NCBI GenBank assembly: GCA_028023455.1
Contig: JAQFVV010006293.1
Span: forward strand, 2,615,844-2,679,843
Direction: 5' to 3'
DNA length: 64,000 nucleotides
DNA from: Epiperipatus broadwayi
Taxonomy: Eukaryota > Onychophora > Udeonychophora > Euonychophora > Peripatidae
Shown: piece after piece, positions 12,201 to 21,964 of the stretch
Layout of the letters: every line of letters starts with the position of its first letter
Numbering within the stretch: the stretch's first letter is position 1
Notes under the pieces: generated by a model
Told to the model about the DNA's origin: nothing
Seen by the model: only the letters and a program-made list of their open reading frames with translations
The model's database searches: none
Position numbers and translations under genes: made by a program

Positions 12201-13750
12201 ACAATGAGATTTCAAATAGGCAAAGAGAATATTTTAATCTCTTTTCAATAATAGTTGAATTGAAATGACAACTTTTAATGACATATTCATTCTATCTACT
12301 CATTTAAATTGTGACCAATATATTGAGCTAAATGAAATTAAAACAGCTTTTTGAAATCTTAAAATCCTGATGAGAAAATTTTTTAAATACATCAATATTA
12401 ATGTAAAAAATTTTGGACTTTAGGCATATATGGATTCATGAATATGTACTATCAGATCTTTAAAATGCTTCTATTGTTTCAATTTCTAAAAATAATGAGG
12501 AAAGACAAGATTGCAGTGATTATCATTGAATATTACTGCCACCTATTGCAAAGTTATTTCAAGAATTTTATTGAATAAATTGTTTCCAATTATATTGTGT
12601 TTGAGTATTATTGTAGAGAATCATTAGTACTATAGATGATTTTTTTATTTACTAATACAACATGAATATTTAGTTTTCTGAAGCCTAACCATGTTTTTTT
12701 TGAGCAATAATATCATTAGAAAATCTGATAATTTTCTAAACAATCATGCTTACACATATATATGCACCATTTCAGATTAAATTTTAAGCTTTAAATTGTT
12801 CATGTTGGCTTCAGTATAATAAACAGAAGATATCTTGATAAGATTCCTATAAGGAATAAAAACTAGTTTGATGCAGTAAATAAAATTTTATTTCAAATTA
12901 TTATCACTTTTATTTAAAATTGATCAATATCTTGTATATTCAAAATTAATATTATCTTTCATACTATAAATAAACAATGGAATGATACACTTTCTAAACA
13001 ATGTTAATATCATCAACTTTTTTGTCAGATGTATCTGCTTTCTCTGTTCTTATAGATGGAAAGATTTTTAAAAAATGAACTTTGCTTTATGAAATTTAAT
13101 ATTAATTCATATTAAAAGAGGCTGTATTTATTTCAATATTTGATTTGAAATTCATTTGTCAGATTTACCATTTCTATAAAAATCAAAAAGCAGACTTAAA
13201 TGGCCATTTTACATTGGCTAGGTAATTTGACAAGGAGGTAGGCACGTTAATATTAATAGTTCAGCAAGTTTATCATTATTCTGTAAATATGATGCTTGTA
13301 TGTAATAATTGTAGTTATATAAACTTTAGCTATAATAATGCAACACCCTTTCAACATCAAATTAATTTGTGTATCAGATAAAAAATGAATTCATTTTTGA
13401 CTACCATCCATAATCTTTATTAGATATATAAATATAATGATCTTTAAAAGTCTGCTGCAAGCCAAAGCTTATCCAGCAGTACTATTCATAAGGGGATTAA
13501 TGAACAAAAAAAGTATTACAAGGATTATCAACTATGGAGTGATAAAGATTTTAACATTTTTTCATAAGATTTATCTTCAAAATAATGTTATCTAAAGACT
13601 AGCTGGATTGGCTACAGCCAACTACTTGAAAAAAAAAAATCCAAACTTGTTTAGAATACAAAAAAAAAAAAAATGTTACTGAAAAAAGTGAGAATACTAG
13701 ATTGTGAACATAGCAGACAGTTGTGCTAATTATTATGTTAAATGAGTCTA
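9300..13750. other. No supported gene; A+T-rich with T/A runs
   Basis: No exon, transposon end or RNA gene could be supported. A possibly decayed coding block near 11130-11400 (plus strand) has two consecutive protein-like stretches in different frames, but it matches nothing recognised and is not called. Confidence 0.5.
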
Positions 13751-13759
13751 CATATAGTT

Positions 13760-13910
13760 AGAGCTTTTACTCTCTGAACTGGATTCGTGCATAATGGTCT
13801 GTTATATAGAAGGAATTTATATTTAGTGTTTATTGACATCCAGTCAATGATGATTTAATTACTTCTCTAATGCTGGCTGGTGCAAAAAGGATATCCTTTA
13901 AAGTCTGTAA
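13760..13910 (+). repeat. Dispersed repeat, copy 2 (inverse of 50-200)
   Basis: This is the plus-strand copy of the family described at 50-200. High identity over ~150 bp with several indels suggests moderately young copies. The flanking sequences do not match each other. Confidence 0.65.
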
Positions 13911-14149
13911 ATTAAGTTTATAAATGGCCAATACATTAATGGTACTAAGTGACCAGAGCATTGATGATGATCAGCATGTTTTAGCATCCCAGCATTTTTT
14001 TTTTTTTTATTTTAATGGATTAGCACTTAAGTTTGTTTAAATAATCTGCCCCAAGCTGGCAAGGGCTAAATAATTAGCTTGGTCTATATTAGACCCATTT
14101 CAAATTGTCACAAGATTTATTTTTATTGTTGATCATTCATGATGATGAA

Positions 14150-14450
14150 TGATTATTGCTTTTGGGTAATGCTGGTGAACTTATAGTTAGTTCTGTGCTA
14201 ATCTCTCATGCATCCTCAAACTCATATTAATTTATATTTAATATTTTATTCGGAGATGATGATGATTTCCCAGGTCCTCATAATTCAGCCCTAGTGTGGT
14301 GTACTGTTACAATTGGTTCATGTCCCGGTCTCATAGTTATTCATTATATTATTTTTATATTTAAATTTGGATTAGTTCATTAACTTCAGTTGATGATGAT
14401 GATTTTCTATCACCCCAGGTTAGCCCCCTATTCTTCGTATTGTTGCAATA
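14150..14450. repeat. (GAT)n-punctuated sequence, possibly LINE 3' tails
   Basis: GATGATGATGAT occurs twice, at ~14255 and ~14393. Each time it is followed by related sequence containing CCCAGGT. A shorter GATGATGAAT occurs at ~14140. Short GAT repeats form the 3' tail of the RTE LINE at 5640, so these may be ends of decayed copies, but no reverse-transcriptase coding sequence is adjacent. Confidence 0.35.
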
Positions 14451-15029
14451 TAGATTATTAAAATAGTTATATTTTATTAACATAATTATATTTCAAGTAA
14501 ATAATATGTTTATCAAGTAAATTAATAATTGTTTACAATTTCTCCTCATAAACAAAAAAGTTAAGTAACTTTTTTTATTATAGTTAAGTAACTGCTTTAG
14601 TATATCTAAGTGAATATAAGAACAATGCATTGATAGAACTACAAATGACAGTAGCTAACCATTGATAAATTTCAGATAAATACGAGTAAAATTGGCCCAT
14701 TCAGTCTTACTTATGTTATGCTAAAGAAGAAAGTTCCTTTTACTAATTGTATCAATTTTAATATGTTTGATTAAATTTCTTTCCACAGAAAGCATCAAAC
14801 TTATGGAAATTTGCAGAAGCAGAACTGCTAGATAATATAGATATTATGAAACAAATATATTGTACCAACATTGAATTGGTACATAATAATTTTACCTAAA
14901 AAAAAAATTATTAAAATAAAAATTATTCGTTAAAAGAGAACATATGTAAAAGTTTAAGAGTTTTACTGCAGTTTGTTTAGTAAATGTAAAAGTTAAAGAG
15001 TTGTTTTGAAATAAAAGCTACAATTAATT

Positions 15030-16350
15030 AATTAAAAGTGGGAAGGGGGTTCGCTAGAAAACGTCAAACTAGAAGTTTTAAGTTTAAAGAGTTTGTCGTA
15101 TTATTATTAGTTGAAATATAATTCAAAAGTCTAAAAATATAAATCTCTTTATTTAAATTAAAGAAAAAAAGGTAATCTTAAAACTAGTTTTGATGTGTAG
15201 AATAAATTTATATATGTGCGTGCGAATGTAAAATAAATGTATCTGTATTAAAGAAATAAAAAATAATAAATGAAAGTTAAAAAATTCAAAAACACTCCGC
15301 AATGGCTATTAATTAAAATGTAAAACATGTTTGTGATGGCTACTACTAATTAAACAATCTTCAAAAACATGTGGTTAAAGGAATTTTGACAACAGGATTA
15401 AAAAGCTTATCTCCAAAGGATTAGCTACTAAAGAAAGGAACTTCGACAACACGCTAGACGTATAAATAGACCTTTTTTTATTGAACAATCAGTTGAGTCA
15501 GTTAAGTCAAGTAAGGACACTCATTCAGTCGAGTTGTTTCAGTTCAGATAACAGTTCAGTTTATTATGTATCCAGAAACAAAAATGCAGTGCTGAACAGC
15601 TTTTGGGAACATACGATCTTACTTCAGCCCTTAGTTCAGTGAAACAGCAAAACCTGCCCGTGAAAATAATGTCTGCGTAATAGCTTGAAGAATCTCCAAT
15701 ATTTAATTGTCTCCAATAATAATAAAAGTGAATAATAATGAAACTCTTCAAGGAACGTCCCAGCCGACTGGAAATATTCTCACCTAAAACAGTAACCAAA
15801 GAAAACGAAGTTCTACGTCCACATTCAAAATCCTAGGTAATAATATTTCATATTATTTCTACAGTAGCCATCGCATTAAATTGTAAAGCCTCCAGAGACA
15901 AGTAATTTGAACTCTATAAGCATGCATAAAATGAACTATTGATGTGCGTGTTTGTGAATGCTATATGATTTTATAAACATCAAATATTATTTATGCTTTC
16001 TCATAAGATATATTATAGTGTGTTAATTTAAAATGTGCGTGTGTTATATTAGATTTATAAAATGTTTAAAATTAGTAAATGTTAATTAAAATAAATGGTC
16101 TTTAAAACTTAAACTTTATTTGTCGGTCAATTCTTTTATCAATTCTTTCACCTCTAATTTAATAATGTTTTGTTATTGAATTAAAATTAGATTGAGCTAG
16201 TTTTTAGGGATTGTTTCGAGCGCTGGATTATGAGCCTACTGTTCGAATACGTTAGTCTTAGACTAGCTGGCGCCCGGGGTTTACTCCAAAACAAATAAAG
16301 TGTTTGGATAGTAGGGGTTTGAATCTAGTAGCCAAGGTGGCCACAATCTG
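15030..16350 (+). mobile_element. Possible LTR and leader of a decayed retrotransposon
   Basis: In order the region has a TATA/initiator pair (15461-15494), a polyadenylation-like AAATAAATGG (~16088), and TGGCGCCCGGGG (~16269), which resembles a primer-binding site complementary to a tRNA 3' end. No second LTR, terminal TG..CA pair or gag-pol coding sequence was found. The call is therefore tentative, and an ordinary gene promoter followed by unrelated sequence is equally possible. Confidence 0.3.
15461..15494 (+). promoter_or_regulatory. TATA box plus initiator, consensus spacing
   Basis: TATAAATA starts at 15461 and an initiator-like TCAGTT has its A at 15491, exactly 30 bp downstream of the first T. 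This is the ideal metazoan core-promoter spacing. Downstream, AGTTCAG-type repeats continue and possible splice donors occur (AAG|TAAGG-like near 15510, TAG|GTAATA near 15834). Together with TGGCGCCCGGGG near 16270, this may be the promoter of an LTR retrotransposon or of an unrecognised transcript. Confidence 0.45.
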
Positions 16351-18440
16351 ATCGTGGGTATTGTTGATAGTTAAAGCTATCAATAATATTTCCCACTTTG
16401 CTTGAATGTGCCGGTTCGTTCACGTAACATTTATAATTACATAAGATTATAAATGTGTTATAAAGAAGTTTGAAACCAGCCAAAACCTTTGCAGTGTAAG
16501 TAAGATCTTCTGTGGAGCGAACCCGGTATAATATATAAATAAAATATCTATATTTTGCAGAATTAAATATTGTAAAAAGGAAAAGCAAGCAAGCATTCAA
16601 AATCCCTGAAAGAAAAAAAAAAAAAAAACGTATAAATCAATATAATGTGAAAAGGCTGTATTAAAAATAAATTGCATTAAGATTGTTAGAAAAATAATAT
16701 TAAAGTAAGAGAAGTTTTTGCTTATAGCAGTAAATAAATAAATAGACTGTTTTTTCCACACATGTATAAAAGGCTTCATGAATCTTCCTGCCATTCTCAT
16801 ATTCTGGGATTTGCATACAGGATTAAAAGTTCTGGAAATTTTTCCAAATTTCACTCATACATATATATCTTTTTCATGTCATATCCAATAATGAGCAGTA
16901 AATGAACATTTAACTATTATTAACTGTAGAATAATTCAAGAATGGAAATTGCTAAAACCCTCCTCACTTAGCAGTAGACAAACCGAATAATACCCTTTTC
17001 ATTATTCTTTTAAGGAAATAACTAGAGAGATCTTTCCCTAAAATATTTTAACTGTTTATAAACTATTTTACTTTACATGAACAATGTAGTAATGTATATT
17101 TTCATAGACCATTATATATTTGATTAAAAAAATTTTGATTTCATAGAAAATCAGAGAAGTTGCTGCAAAATCTTAGAATTACATTAAAATTGTGAATGAA
17201 TTATAATGTTAGAATATTTATTATTAAAACATGCAATACAAACATTCCTCTGACAATTGTTTGCTTGTTGGCTGGATATGGTCTAAATTTATATACTGAT
17301 AATAATAATGAATGTATCAATAATTAATTAATAGAATGTTTGTCTTTTTTTTTTTACTATAACAATTATACTTATGGACTGCACTATATATGCATGACGT
17401 GGTTTCCTTACTATTAATGCAATATATATATAAATTGAAAAAATTCAAAATAAATATTTGTTTCAATCTATTTTCCTTCCAAATATTTATTAATATAATT
17501 CTTTTAGGTTATTAATTTTTATAAATCTATAAATTATTCTGGATATTCCTTAATAATAGATTTTGACATGTAAGTTATATCCATCTTCAAATTACTACAA
17601 TTGGATCTACAACTATCGAATTGCCTATACTCACATCTTGGATACTGTCCATTTTAAATAAATATATTAATGATTATTAATTATTTATTAGGCTAGATTA
17701 TAATATCATTTCCAGACATGATATAAACTTTAAACTCAATTAAAGATTAATGTTTTTATTATTATTAGAAATATAGACGGTATTCACTTCGTATGTTTTC
17801 TATGTGCATTATTTTCTTTATTTAAAATTTTCATTCCAATTCCTCCATGCTTCCTTGGAACATATGAATAAAAATAACTCCAGTTTTATTACCCATTCCA
17901 AAATCAAATTAATAGTAGAGAGTTTCTGAAATATAAGTATCCATTTTTCGTTGTTTTTGAGTTCTATTTGGATGCTAGGTTTGTAATTCTATAATTAGCA
18001 ACATCCATTTGGAAAGCTTCAACAATTGTGGCATCTAAAAAAAAAAATATTATTTCTAATGATATGAAGTAAAAAGAAAACATAAACAACTTAAAAATTA
18101 ATATTCTTGGAAATTATTACTTGCAAAATATTCAGCTATATTACAAAAATAATATTAAATTATTTTCATCTAACAATAATGTTGGCACAAGCCTCTCAGG
18201 CAATGTTAATGAATTTTTAATTAGTTATAGCAATCACTATTAATACTTCCACAATCTTGAAAAACGTTAATGACAGTGAAGCTAATAAAATTGTGTGAAT
18301 AAGTTTTTGCCCCTTCTATTCTTCAACAAAAGTTATAGCCTGAAATTTTTGCACTTCACAGCTACTGAAAGATTTTATGGAATAAGATTTCAATCTACGT
18401 TATATTATTGACAACTTCCAATAACCCAATTGTGAGATTT
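16350..18440. other. No supported feature
   Basis: A+T-rich sequence without protein-like frames, transposon ends or RNA motifs that I could support. Confidence 0.55.
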
Positions 18441-18545
18441 TACACAAATATCAAATTGTATTTTTATATTGGACTATTTCCATCATCTATGTGTGTTGAA
18501 TGTCTTTAGAAAAGTTTAATTTTATTTAAATATTCCAAATACATT

Positions 18546-18713
18546 CTGTTAGTAATATCACAGCAAACAGGTTAGTATATGCACTAACTGTTAGTAATAT
18601 CACATCAAACAGGTTAGTATATGTATCAACTGATAGCAATAACACAGCAAACAGGTTAGTATATGCACCAACTGTTAGTAATATCACAGCAAATAGATTA
18701 GTATATGCATATA
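18546..18713 (+). repeat. 42-bp tandem repeat, four copies
   Basis: The units are 18546-18587, 18588-18629, 18630-18671 and 18672-18713. Each contains AATATCAC-type and GGTTAGTATATG blocks. The 42-bp length is a multiple of three, and the last unit runs in frame into the GIY-YIG coding sequence. Two further units lie in inverted orientation at about 19182-19265 in the right arm. Confidence 0.85.
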
Positions 18714-18890
18714 TTGGAGAGACCAGCCGTTCCATTGAAAAGTGATTGCAAGAACATAAACTGATAATTAGAAAAGGGAAAACAGATGTGTCTAAGATAG
18801 TAGACCATGTATGTACTAATGAACATACGTTCAATTGGGAAAATACAAAAATATTGGATAGAGAAGAAAATTTAAAGCTGCTCACATGAC
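18701..18890 (+). pseudogene. GIY-YIG endonuclease domain of a Penelope-like element (broken)
   Basis: The frame shows VYAYIGETSRSIEK (Y-I-G at 18710-18718), a TGA, then LQEHKLIIRKG, a His-rich segment CTNEHTFNWEN, and KILDREENLKLL before another TGA. The Tyr/Gly, Arg and Glu-His positions follow the GIY-YIG nuclease pattern used by Penelope elements to prime reverse transcription. In-frame stops and the missing N-terminal Cys block show that it is dead. Confidence 0.8.
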
Positions 18891-19029
18891 AACGGCAAAA
18901 AAACCCATAAGCCAACCTAGTGTGACTATACATAATGTATGGAAACCACTAATCAACTTTGCTCTCAGGAAAAAGTGAAGGAATCAGGAGGCACCTCATA
19001 GATAAGTATATGAAATTACTACATAATGT

Positions 19030-19120
19030 TGCCTTTGGCAGGATGGTTCAGTTGGTTAGAGTGTTACCTTAAAATTCAATAATCAAGAATCTAAGGACCT
19101 AGGTTAGAATCCCATGCTAG
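19030..19120 (+). other. tRNA-like stretch with degenerate Pol III A and B boxes
   Basis: TGGTTCAGTTGGTTAGAG (~19042-19059) resembles a tRNA D-arm/A box, and GGTTAGAATCCC (~19102-19113) resembles the T-arm/B box with one change from GGTTCGAATCC. The spacing is tRNA-like but slightly long, and no intact cloverleaf was drawn. This suggests a tRNA pseudogene or the head of a SINE. It directly precedes the ribozyme-like fold. Confidence 0.45.
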
Positions 19121-19121
19121 T

Positions 19122-19183
19122 ACTGTCACTGGTTAGGCCAGCAACACCTGAAGAAGAGAGGAGATAAATACCTCTCGAAACAT
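19122..19183 (+). ncRNA. Hammerhead ribozyme-like fold (type I, PLE-associated)
   Basis: In order: TGTC (19124-19127, would-be cleavage after the C), a small stem I hairpin CTGG-TTAGG-CCAG, the core box CTGAAGA (19148-19154, fits CUGANGA), stem II GAGAGG/CCTCTC (19156-19161 with 19171-19176), and GAAACA (19177-19182), whose ACA can pair with TGT for a three-pair stem III. Very short stem III is typical of hammerheads in Penelope elements. One extra A (19155) between the core box and stem II departs from consensus and may reduce or abolish cleavage. Confidence 0.6.
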
Positions 19184-19265
19184 TGTGCATATACTAACCT
19201 GTTTGCTGTGATATTACTAACATCTGGTACATATACTAACCTGTTTGCTGTGATATTACTAACAG
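19182..19265 (-). repeat. 42-bp repeat, two inverted copies
   Basis: The minus strand carries two units of the same 42-bp repeat seen at 18546-18713. Each contains the block GGTTAGTATATG on the minus strand. They form part of the right inverted arm of the Penelope remnant. Confidence 0.8.
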
Positions 19266-20124
19266 TTGAATGTATTTGGAATATTTAAATAAAACTTTTC
19301 TAAAGACATTCAACACACATATTAGATGATGGAAATACTCCAATATAAAAATACAGCTAGAACACCATCATCACAAACCTTCAGGACAACACCAAATATC
19401 AAATTGTATCTAAAAAGTCAGATAGGATATAATTAATTATTCTCCTCTCTGGACACAATCATACTTACTAGATAGCAACTTTATCACACACAATTTTAGA
19501 TTACATTAAAAAATGAATCTAAGTATCATTTCAATGAAGAGTATAGTCACACTATTACTTCCCTAAATTTAAATATAAAAATATTTATTATATCAGCAAA
19601 CCATATATAATAGTAGCTATTTTATTATCTTCTCTTAAATATCTAAATGCAATCATATTTACTTAACAGCAAATAAATTTTTCAGTCAACAATTTTGGGC
19701 TAATAAGATAATCAAAAAATCTATTCAAATTGAATAACAAGTAATCATATTTGCAATATTTTCTAAACCTGAATTTAAATATATTATCTATTATATATAT
19801 TATTTTGAAAACAAACCACTTTTGTTGTTTTTCCATTTTAGTTTTAAATAAAATGACACAATTGATTTTGAAATTATGTATATGCATATAAATATCTAGA
19901 TGCAAATATGTTCTTTGTGCTAATTTATGTATACCACTAATTATTGGCACTAATTGTTAATGCATTATTTTCTATTCTAAATGTAATATTTATGAAAAAG
20001 CAAAAATTAGAAATTTTTTAAAATAAAAAATCTATCAGATTCACTTTCCTTTATTCTTTTACAATTATAACTTATCTTTAAAGAAAGTTATTATATATAA
20101 ATATTTCTAAAATAATAAATCTTG

Positions 20125-20250
20125 GGAACCATACATCTTTGTCATATGTTTATGATTACATCCCTCACAAGATGTTCAAAGTGAATAGAAACCAGTTCCT
20201 ACTTTGTATGACAGTTGCATAGTGAAAAGTACGCTACAGAAATATTAAAT
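20125..20250 (-). repeat. Dispersed repeat, copy 2 (inverse of 7010-7145)
   Basis: The minus-strand sequence matches the copy at 7010-7145 over roughly 120 bp, including AGGAACTGGTTTCTAT and GAGGGATGTAATCATAAAC. The two copies are in opposite orientation 13 kb apart, as expected for an interspersed family. Confidence 0.6.
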
Positions 20251-20438
20251 TTTAATATTGTTCAAAATTAGCAGAAGGTTTTGCTTCCATTTTGTTAAAA
20301 TAATATCATTTAGCATAATATATCCGACACCTTTTTTTAAAAAAGTATAACTACAAATTAAATAACTATCATAAAATGCGAAATATAAAACAATATTAAG
20401 TGGTCATGCACATTATAACTTAGTGTCAAGTACAAATA

Positions 20439-20554
20439 GCAAACACTAATATATTAAGTCATTACAGTATTACTCATTGGAATGAATCTCTGAAAAGCAA
20501 ATACTAATACATTAAATTATTATAGTATTACTCATTGCAATGAACTTCTGAAAA
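20439..20554. repeat. 58-bp tandem duplication
   Basis: Units 20439-20496 and 20497-20554 share CAGTATTACTCATTG-type sequence with a few differences. They are non-coding. Confidence 0.75.
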
Positions 20555-21289
20555 ACATAAACTTCAAACAGTGATGACATTAAACTTCAGTAGGCTGATT
20601 ATACTTTCAAGACCAACCATAATTTTTTGTTAAAAGGCACATTACTATTATTGATGTTTCAAGTATGCATAAAGCATTCCTAATAAAAATTCCAGCAGCA
20701 ATATTGTTTTTATGATATATTGAACCCTGTAATAACTAGTAATGAAGGGGGGAGCTTTCATCTGTCAGAAACTTCCCATAACAGATGATAAAAGACAAAT
20801 TTCATTGAGGAACAGAGTAATTTTCAACTATGCAAATTCAGAATGAATTTGGTTTATGTTGCTATTGGGAAATAATCCAATTTTAATAGACTAGCAAATA
20901 ATGATGAACCATTTTGTCAAACAAAATGTAAATCCATTAGTAATCTGTTTCCCATTTACCTCAATGGAATGTTCCGCCTTGCTTGACATTAGAAAATAAA
21001 TGCATGTTATTTAAGATCATTCATTTTAAATATTGTCAACCTGCTTGATCCTCATTTACATATCCCCAAAAGCTATTATAAGAATTGGAAACATTCTATA
21101 TATACAAGTTATTTATCTAAACAGAGAAATATCTTGGAATCTAAATATAATCTTTTGCAACAATATACTAAAATATAATCCTACTCTCTATTATTGAGGA
21201 ATAACCATGGATTATAATCCAACTTATTTTTCTCAACTAAGATCAAGATTTAAAATAATTTCTAGGAAAAATTTCCTTGGAAAACTCAC

Positions 21290-21504
21290 TAGTACTATTT
21301 GGGTTTGAGATGCAAGCACTTTGCAGACAGCTTCCATAGCATTAGCATATTCTATTGAATAGTGCCCTATGGGGAAAAAGTGCCTACTCCAAATTTCTGA
21401 ATGCTCAAATATTATCATGACAAATATTACTGGCACATTTATGTACTCCCTTGTAATGGTTTCCTGTTCTTTCACAAATTCCTTATAATCAGCTATCAAA
21501 AATC
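21290..21504 (-). CDS. Candidate internal exon of an unidentified gene
   Basis: The 215-nt minus-strand segment is open throughout (71 full codons after two leading bases). It lies between a strong acceptor (a run of ~14 T, then GCATTTTCTATTAG) and a good donor (GTGAGT). The translation includes DYKEFVKEQETITREYINV and HFFPIGHYSIEYANAMEAVC, with mixed composition unlike random translation here. No family is recognised. It lies ~7 kb beyond the PPP1CB stop codon on the same strand, so it would belong to another gene. A pseudoexon is also possible. Confidence 0.4.
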
Positions 21505-21669
21505 CTAATAGAAAATGCAAAAAAAAAAAAAAACCCTCTTTGAAGTAGATGATTCTTGCAATAATTCAAGATATAGCTTCACTATATAAGACTTATGTCA
21601 AATCAAAATACTCCTTCAAATATTCAACAAAATTTACAAACAAAAAATTATGATTTAAAAAATAAACTT

Positions 21670-21960
21670 CTTATGATATTCCAAACATTTTCCCCCCCAG
21701 ATCCAACAACAAAAACAATTGAATTGAATTTTTCTAGACATCACTAAAGTTTCAACATTCTAGACCTCTAGTTACTAAATTTATTTGCTTTAGAAATAAA
21801 ATTTGACAGCCACTGACTTATGATATTTCAAACATATTTCCCCCCAGATTCAACAACAAAAACAATTGGATTTTTTGACATTACCAAAATTTCATTAAGA
21901 TTCAGAGCAACCCAGTAACTTCATACATGAAATTTGACAGTGACCGACTTATATAATATG
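21670..21960. repeat. ~150-bp tandem duplication
   Basis: Two blocks about 149 bp apart share ATGATATT(C/T)CAAACAT, CAACAACAAAAACAATTG and AAATTTGACAG segments. They lie just beyond the candidate exon at 21290-21504. Confidence 0.65.
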
Positions 21961-21964
21961 GATA

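Larger units (their letters stand above)
18460..19345 (+). mobile_element. Penelope-like element (PLE) remnant with inverted terminal arms
   Basis: A decayed GIY-YIG endonuclease domain (18701-18890) is framed by long inverted arms. The left arm (~18460-18590) reads towards the domain, and its reverse complement is at ~19190-19345, sharing TTGAATGTCTTTAGAAAAG and TATTCCAAATACATTC. Between the domain and the right arm are a tRNA-like stretch and a hammerhead-ribozyme-like fold, both plus strand. GIY-YIG domains, terminal inversions and hammerhead motifs are known features of Penelope retroelements. No reverse transcriptase region is left. Confidence 0.75.

Noticed and set aside
16325-16854. 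Two minus-strand frames of 85-91 codons
   Set aside because: No recognisable motif, low-complexity ends with Phe runs, and no splice signals. Likely chance frames.
18526-18933. 135-codon minus-strand open frame with a repeated AYTNLFAVILLT motif
   Set aside because: It is the antisense reading of the 42-bp repeat and of the GIY-YIG coding sequence of the Penelope remnant, so the repetition simply reflects the DNA repeat.
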